The translations under genes and the position numbers were made by a program. Under the pieces are notes generated by a model, which saw only the letters and a program-made list of their open reading frames with translations, was not told the DNA's origin and searched no databases. A stretch of 38,426 nucleotides of DNA from Cyclobacteriaceae bacterium (lineage in GTDB: Bacteria; Bacteroidota; Bacteroidia; Cytophagales; Cyclobacteriaceae): assembly GCA_027533395.1 (NCBI GenBank), contig JAPZUF010000028.1:1-38426 (forward strand). The letters run 5' to 3'. This document shows, piece after piece, positions 34,901 through 38,426 of this stretch (the stretch's first letter is position 1; every line of letters begins with the position of its first letter).

Positions 34901-35656
34901 ATATTTTCTGTAAGTAGGATAAATAGAACCGATAACAGGCAATGGAAGATACAAATGCTTATGAACACTTCTTAAGGGAAAAAGATGGGCTTCTAACGGA
35001 AACACACCACCATGTTCAGAGTATGATAAAATAGGATGATGGGCAACAAGAATTTTTTGTTTCTCAGCATGTTTTTCAAACAACGATTGTAACATTAATA
35101 AAACATCTGTTGGTTTCTTACACTCGCAGGCACTATCATCACCTACTGGTTTATCCCACGGATGCAAAAACCATTGCGAATCGATAACGAAAACAACAAC
35201 ATGCTGAGAAACTTCTACCACTTCCGGTCCCGGACATGCATTTGCAGGTAGCAATTGCAAACCAGGAATTTTTAATGAATCTAAAAATGCTTGTTGATTA
35301 AGAATGTGCTGTTGACCTCTGGATTTTCCCTTTTGCCAATCATGATTGCCGGGTATAAAAATGATTGGTGTGTTGAATTTTTTAACTAACTCTATTTGTT
35401 CCAACAAAATTTGCCCAGCTTCTCTTCTTTTCGGATGCGAAATATCAGGCATTCCAATAGGATAAATATTATCGCCTAAAAAGAAACTGGCAGATGGAAT
35501 AAGCGCAGTGTTTTGATCGGATACTAAATTATGTAAGCCATTCGTTTTTACTGTAGTTAATCCGGCATCTCCAATAAATAATAGTCGAACCGTTTTATCT
35601 TGTGCTTGAGAAAAAGAATAAAAGAGTAAAAAAAACAACAGTACAAACAATCGCAT
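31988..35656 (-). CDS. Metallophosphoesterase fused to kinase-like region and Omp85-like outer-membrane barrel
   Basis: The 1222-residue protein has a signal peptide ending near SFSQAQ. Residues 22-335 are a calcineurin-like metallophosphoesterase with the full motif set: GDAG (29-32), GDN (61-63), GNHDW (103-107), AHHPI (205-209) and NGHEH (285-289). Residues about 480-720 include GDWDRHDDQW (577-586) and PRDRDQAFF (603-611), which resemble the catalytic and metal-binding Asp motifs of CotH/Fam20-type atypical kinases. A GRGGDDVFQF...GGDGKDTL stretch (779-808) looks like a short RTX-type calcium site. From about 850 the sequence is a beta-barrel, with EMRGYR (1115-1120) like the Omp85 loop-6 motif and a terminal strand ending in Phe (YLRLGFLF). 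It probably sits in the outer membrane. Substrates are unknown. Confidence 0.8.
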   Translation of the reverse strand: MRLFVLLFFLLFYSFSQAQDKTVRLLFIGDAGLTTVKTNGLHNLVSDQNTALIPSASFFLGDNIYPIGMPDISHPKRREAGQILLEQIELVKKFNTPIIFIPGNHDWQKGKSRGQQHILNQQAFLDSLKIPGLQLLPANACPGPEVVEVSQHVVVFVIDSQWFLHPWDKPVGDDSACECKKPTDVLLMLQSLFEKHAEKQKILVAHHPILSYSEHGGVFPLEAHLFPLRSVHKHLYLPLPVIGSIYPTYRKYFGNIQDLAHPLARQYQQSMHDLLKNYPGSVYINGHEHVLQHAVKDQVHYITSGSGVKSTFVRKKKEAVFVSDQHGFVTLDFSGNKSVIQFWEVNQNQPAHRVEIPLLQNKIDLSVSSPINFDQPISVIASQRYQNKHDFWLGKNYREVWKQPITVYPINISSKAGGLKILQKGGGMQTLSLRLEDEKGYEYTLRSVEKYPEKAVPDMLRKTFAQDLVQDQISASHPYAALTIPTISKAAGIYYTQPELVYIPADTVLGNYQTEFANTLALFEERPSGDGSAKANFGYTKKIIATDKVLSALQKDNDVYIDQSFVARNRLFDLMIGDWDRHDDQWRWASFKTKDKTTYRPIPRDRDQAFFVSDGMLAKVWSRRWALPKFEGFNHQVRWTPGFMFNARYFDRSFLNEVSLEDWLKEAKYLQEHVTDASIDSAMLFFPKEVYAMHADEIASKIKARRNQLAQYANEHYHYLAKEIDIPSSDKRELFKIDINEVGDANVQIYKISKKGKVSDKLYNRNIIASETHEVRLYGRGGDDVFQFSGDKSKIKFRVIGGDGKDTLLNTSREKIYLYDLKNGISIDKYAKIKNRLSANPAVNEYNRRAFQYPRLAPLLYGNFNFDDGLFIGGGFLATTHGFRKTPYKAQHLFLASHALLTESYNFKYDGRFTDVVGKFSLLIDADLKAPNFINNFFGWGNETKFDREIDERPDLDLERPIDFYRIRTEELFTQLKLQHRLGSFGFWQMGLIYQRAEIDQPTRNNRYIAEFGASQPEGFFENVKNFGGTVFAVGVDQVDNKVNPTRGIRALVQNRLVLGFDKDAANFTATDFTVSFYQSFRKNSRTTFAWRVGGGVNTGTYDVYNAQILDGKTEMRGYRKTRFYGDSKIYSNFEARIKIANFRSYLFPSSFGIHGFYDTGRVWYKDANGRDTSVIDGKSEKWHQGIGAGLWLTPFGITVISTEFAHGGDGNLVYLRLGFLF

Positions 35657-35779
35657 AGTCGCAATAAGGTTGGATAATCAGGAATACGAAATAAACGCAG
35701 GGAAAAACAATTTCGTTCTAATTTATTAAGATAGTCGTAAACCAATTTTAAAAAATTGTAGTTTTACAGGTATTGAAGT

Positions 35780-37024
35780 ATGAAAAGTAGCTTAATCGAA
35801 CAGGCACAAGCGTTTGCAGAAGAGAAACTCAGGAATTTACCTGCTCATTTTGTATACCACAACCTGGAACATACGCAAGAAGTTGCACACGCTGCTAATC
35901 TGATTGGCAAGGCCAGTAATCTTACCCCCGACCAACTTGAAACCGTTGCTGTCGCGGCTTGGCTACACGATGTTGGGTATGTAAACTGCTATGAAAACCA
36001 CGAAAAATTATCGGCTGATGAAGCGGGTGAACTTCTAAAAAAGTGGGGAGCCAACGAAAATAAAATAGAAGAGGTAAAGAGGACTATTCTTGCTACCACC
36101 ATGCCTCAAAAACCAGTTGACGTTTTAGGTATGGTTTTATGCGATGCCGATTTATATCACCTATCTCAACCTGGTTTAGAAACATGTGGCGTAAAACTTC
36201 GCCAGGAATTTGAGACCATCAAAGGAATGAAATTTAATTCTGATGAAGAATGGATTCAGTTTAACTTAAACTTTTTGCGCGCGCACGATTACTTTACGGA
36301 TTATGGCAAAATGATTCTGCAAGAAGGGAAAAAGCAAAACATAAAAAAGCTCAAGAAGAAGTTAAAGTCGGATGGTTCAGAAGAATCAGATGAACATTCC
36401 AACAGTAAAGAAAAACTTGAAAAGAAAATTGAGAAATTAAAAGCAAAACTCGAAAAAAGTAATCGACCCGAACGCGGCATCGAAACCATGTTTCGCACTA
36501 CATCAGAAAATCATGTTACGCTATCCGGCATGGCCGATACAAAAGCCAACATCATGATTTCTATTAATACCATTATACTTTCTATTATTGTCTCTGTCCT
36601 ATTTAGAAAAATCACAGAATATCCGCACCTATTAGCGCCAACAATTCTATTGGTTTTAACTTGTTTAGTAACAATTGTATTAGCTATTCTTGCTACACGA
36701 CCTAACATTGCCAGCGGAAAATTTACGAAAGAAGATATTGAAAGAAAGAAAACTAATCTTCTCTTCTTTGGCAACTTTCACAACATGGAATTGAAAGATT
36801 ACGAATGGGGTATGCGCGAGATGATGAAAGATTATGAATACTTGTATGGTAGTATGATTAAAGACATTTACTTTTTGGGCAAAGTATTAGCGCGCAAATA
36901 TAAATTCCTTCGCTTGTCTTACACCGTATTCATGTTTGGATTTGTAGCTTCAGTACTAGGATTTTTATTGATGATGCTTTTGTACTATCAACCTTATCAG
37001 ATTCAAGCTTTGTTCAGCTTATAA
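35780..37024 (+). CDS. HD-domain protein with PycTM (Pycsar effector-type) membrane domain
   Basis: The 414-residue protein has an N-terminal HD hydrolase domain, with HNLEHTQEV (H27, H31), WLHDVGY (H63-D64) and LCDADLYHL (D122, D124). A highly charged helical linker (about 185-230) follows. A PycTM-like module begins at MFRTTSENHVTLSGMADTKA and has helices at about 256-275 and 284-305 and a final one at 380-402. PycTM is the membrane effector domain of Pycsar anti-phage systems. HD-PycTM proteins also occur widely in Bacteroidota chromosomes without a proven role. HD domains hydrolyse phosphate esters, including cyclic or poly-phosphate nucleotides, so it might destroy or sense a nucleotide signal. 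A class III cyclase lies about 600 bp away on the opposite strand. Confidence 0.82.
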   Translation: MKSSLIEQAQAFAEEKLRNLPAHFVYHNLEHTQEVAHAANLIGKASNLTPDQLETVAVAAWLHDVGYVNCYENHEKLSADEAGELLKKWGANENKIEEVKRTILATTMPQKPVDVLGMVLCDADLYHLSQPGLETCGVKLRQEFETIKGMKFNSDEEWIQFNLNFLRAHDYFTDYGKMILQEGKKQNIKKLKKKLKSDGSEESDEHSNSKEKLEKKIEKLKAKLEKSNRPERGIETMFRTTSENHVTLSGMADTKANIMISINTIILSIIVSVLFRKITEYPHLLAPTILLVLTCLVTIVLAILATRPNIASGKFTKEDIERKKTNLLFFGNFHNMELKDYEWGMREMMKDYEYLYGSMIKDIYFLGKVLARKYKFLRLSYTVFMFGFVASVLGFLLMMLLYYQPYQIQALFSL

Positions 37025-37032
37025 AAACAAGA

Positions 37033-37623
37033 TTATTTTTTCCATTGGTTAGCTCGAATGTTTTCAGCCGCTAACCTAACTGTTTCTTCAATTCTTGCTT
37101 TTCTAGTTTCTATCTTCTTTGCGCTGATAATCCATTGATAAATTCCCTTTTTAACACCAGAAGGAAAGGCTTCGAAAAATTTATTGGCAGCTTTATTCTT
37201 CTTTAACGCTAACATTAAATCTTCAGGCATTATCAATTCTTCAATTTCATTTAAAACATCCCAACTTCCATCTTTTTTTGCTTGTTCTATTTTTTGTAAT
37301 CCTGCTTTTTGGATTCTTCCTTCTATAAGCAAACGTTTTACTTTTTCCTTGTTGATTTTACTCCAAACACTCTTAGGCTTACGTTGCGCGAAAAACAAAT
37401 AATAACTTTCTGCATCTCGTTTATTGGGTTTGCTATCAATCCAACCATAACATAAAGCTTCATCGATAGCATCTTGTAATGGTATGCAAGGAGTTTTTGA
37501 GTTTTTCTTGAAAAGAATAAGCCAAACAAATTCTTTCTGGGAATGATTTTCTTCTAACCACTTGTGCCAGGCAGCTAAGTCTTTTGCATAGAAACTATTA
37601 CTATCATGATCGGGGTTAGCCAT
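37033..37623 (-). CDS. YdeI/OmdA-family protein
   Basis: The 196-residue protein matches the YdeI/OmpD-associated family. Family features are DLAAWHKWLEENHSQKEFVW, the DAIDEALCYGWIDSKPNKRD core, FAQRKPKSVWSKINKEKV and the C-terminal OmdA-like helices (FFEAFPSGVKKGIYQWIISA, ETRKARIEETVRLA). Family members have been linked to resistance to peptides or bacteriocins, but the biochemical role is unknown. There is no signal peptide. It begins 6 bp after the cyclase stop, so the two are probably co-transcribed. It converges on the HD-PycTM gene with an 8-bp gap. Confidence 0.85.
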   Translation of the reverse strand: MANPDHDSNSFYAKDLAAWHKWLEENHSQKEFVWLILFKKNSKTPCIPLQDAIDEALCYGWIDSKPNKRDAESYYLFFAQRKPKSVWSKINKEKVKRLLIEGRIQKAGLQKIEQAKKDGSWDVLNEIEELIMPEDLMLALKKNKAANKFFEAFPSGVKKGIYQWIISAKKIETRKARIEETVRLAAENIRANQWKK

Positions 37624-37629
37624 GCTCTA

Positions 37630-38426
37630 TTAATCAGCTATTGCATATACCTTCACCGGTTTACCTATGCCTTTTAAAGGTTCTTCACCTAAACAATCTA
37701 ATTTAATTTTACCTGGTTGAATTAAATCATATACTGCTTCAGAAAGTAAAATATCGCTTTGGTATTTCTTAGTAAGTTGTTCTAATCTACTGGCTATAAT
37801 CACTGGTGACCCGCTAATCGAGAATTGCTTTCTGTTTTCGTTTCCGATATTTCCGGATACTATTTCGCCACTATGCATACCGATACCATATTTTGTTTCA
37901 GGTATAACTCCATCAACAATTAATTGTTCTACTTTCTTTCTTATAGCCAAACTCGCCTGAAACGCCATATCGGCATGCAAAACATTTTCAACAGGCGAAC
38001 CAAAACAAGCCATCACACCATCACCTAAAATCTGCAAAACAACACCTTGGTGTTGATTGATAATATCAATGATGGGAGAAAGAAATTTATTTTGGTAATC
38101 GATTACTTCATCAGAAGTGTGAGCATCGGCAAACTCTGTAAAATTCCTGATGTCTAAAAACATCACAGTTGCTTCTAATCTTTTGGTTGCGCCTTTATCC
38201 TTTAATAAGGATTGACTAACCTCTCTTGACACTTGTTGATTAAACAAATTGGCTAACTCATCTTTCGCTTTGTTAGAATCAAACGAAGACTGAATTCTGT
38301 TTTTTAATTCTCGTGCTACAAAACCTGCAGCTGCACTTGATAATACCAATAATATTCCTCGTATGTAATACGAATTTTCAGGGGCAGTTGGAACATATTC
38401 GGCAAGTGGTGTTACATATTCAAAAC
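37630..38426 (-). CDS. Membrane-linked class III nucleotide cyclase, N-terminus beyond right edge
   Basis: The frame is open to the right edge (265 codons), so the N-terminal part is missing. A hydrophobic segment (YIRGILLVLSSAAAGFVA) precedes a short linker and a class III cyclase domain. The two metal-binding Asp are in MFLDIRNFTEF and LGDGVMACFG. The catalytic Arg is kept in VIIASRLEQL, but the purine-selecting Lys and Asp of adenylate cyclases are replaced by Gln (VLQILGD) and Ser (QFSISG), and the transition-state Asn is Ile. It may use an unusual substrate or be a Bacteroidota subclass; the motif change alone does not settle activity. It is probably co-transcribed with the YdeI-like gene. 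Confidence 0.85.
   Translation of the reverse strand, partial: FEYVTPLAEYVPTAPENSYYIRGILLVLSSAAAGFVARELKNRIQSSFDSNKAKDELANLFNQQVSREVSQSLLKDKGATKRLEATVMFLDIRNFTEFADAHTSDEVIDYQNKFLSPIIDIINQHQGVVLQILGDGVMACFGSPVENVLHADMAFQASLAIRKKVEQLIVDGVIPETKYGIGMHSGEIVSGNIGNENRKQFSISGSPVIIASRLEQLTKKYQSDILLSEAVYDLIQPGKIKLDCLGEEPLKGIGKPVKVYAIAD

Noticed and set aside
35780-38426. Calling the right end a complete Pycsar defence operon
   Set aside because: The cyclase and HD-PycTM genes are on opposite strands with another gene between, and the cyclase N-terminus is outside the window.

Overview
The window looks like chromosomal DNA of a member of the Bacteroidota, most likely a Cytophagales-type relative (inference). 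Support comes from a low G+C base composition, a secreted protein built of PKD/Ig-like repeats of the kind common in gliding Bacteroidota, a bTHX-type small ribosomal protein, a fused SerB-SerA enzyme, HD-PycTM and M13 peptidase genes, weak Shine-Dalgarno signals and a TAnnTTTG-like promoter element. No rRNA, tRNA, insertion sequence, prophage or CRISPR array was seen. Most of the window is housekeeping metabolism. The less ordinary parts are the left end (1-11130) and the right end (31511-38426).

Layout. 1-7887 (minus strand): a probable operon in the order nSTAND NTPase-TM-coiled coil-WD40 protein, outer-membrane barrel, lipoprotein, and a repeat-rich secreted protein cut by the left edge. 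7987-11130 (minus): one long reading frame for an NTT/MFS-like transporter with HEAT repeats and a cyclic-nucleotide-binding-like domain, broken by a single in-frame TAG. 11172-12033: an OmpH/Skp-like chaperone with a clear terminator, and a possible 32-residue membrane peptide. 12174-15531 (plus): the C-terminal half of a split transketolase, an ArsR regulator with a perfect palindromic operator at its own start codon, and a SerB-SerA fusion. 15542-18052 (minus): topA. 18240-21258 (plus): a SixA-like phosphatase, an agmatinase-family ureohydrolase and an AGCS amino-acid:cation symporter.

21261-29161 (minus) is a complete tryptophan operon, trpL-E-G-D-C-F-B-A, followed by a DAHP synthase and a small ArsC/Spx-fold protein. 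A short leader peptide gene with three consecutive Trp codons and a terminator hairpin just before trpE give a textbook-like attenuator. The leader starts three bases after the stop codon of the bTHX ribosomal protein gene. DAHP synthase feeds the shikimate pathway that supplies chorismate to TrpE/TrpG, so the operon links entry into aromatic biosynthesis with its Trp branch.

29403-38426: an M13 lipoprotein peptidase, a conserved unknown protein, a 1222-residue outer-membrane protein joining a metallophosphoesterase, a kinase-like motif region and an Omp85-like barrel, an HD-PycTM membrane protein, a YdeI/OmdA-family protein, and a class III nucleotide cyclase cut by the right edge. The HD-PycTM protein resembles Pycsar effectors and lies near a cyclase with unusual active-site residues, but the two are convergent and separated by another gene, so a defence role is only a hypothesis.
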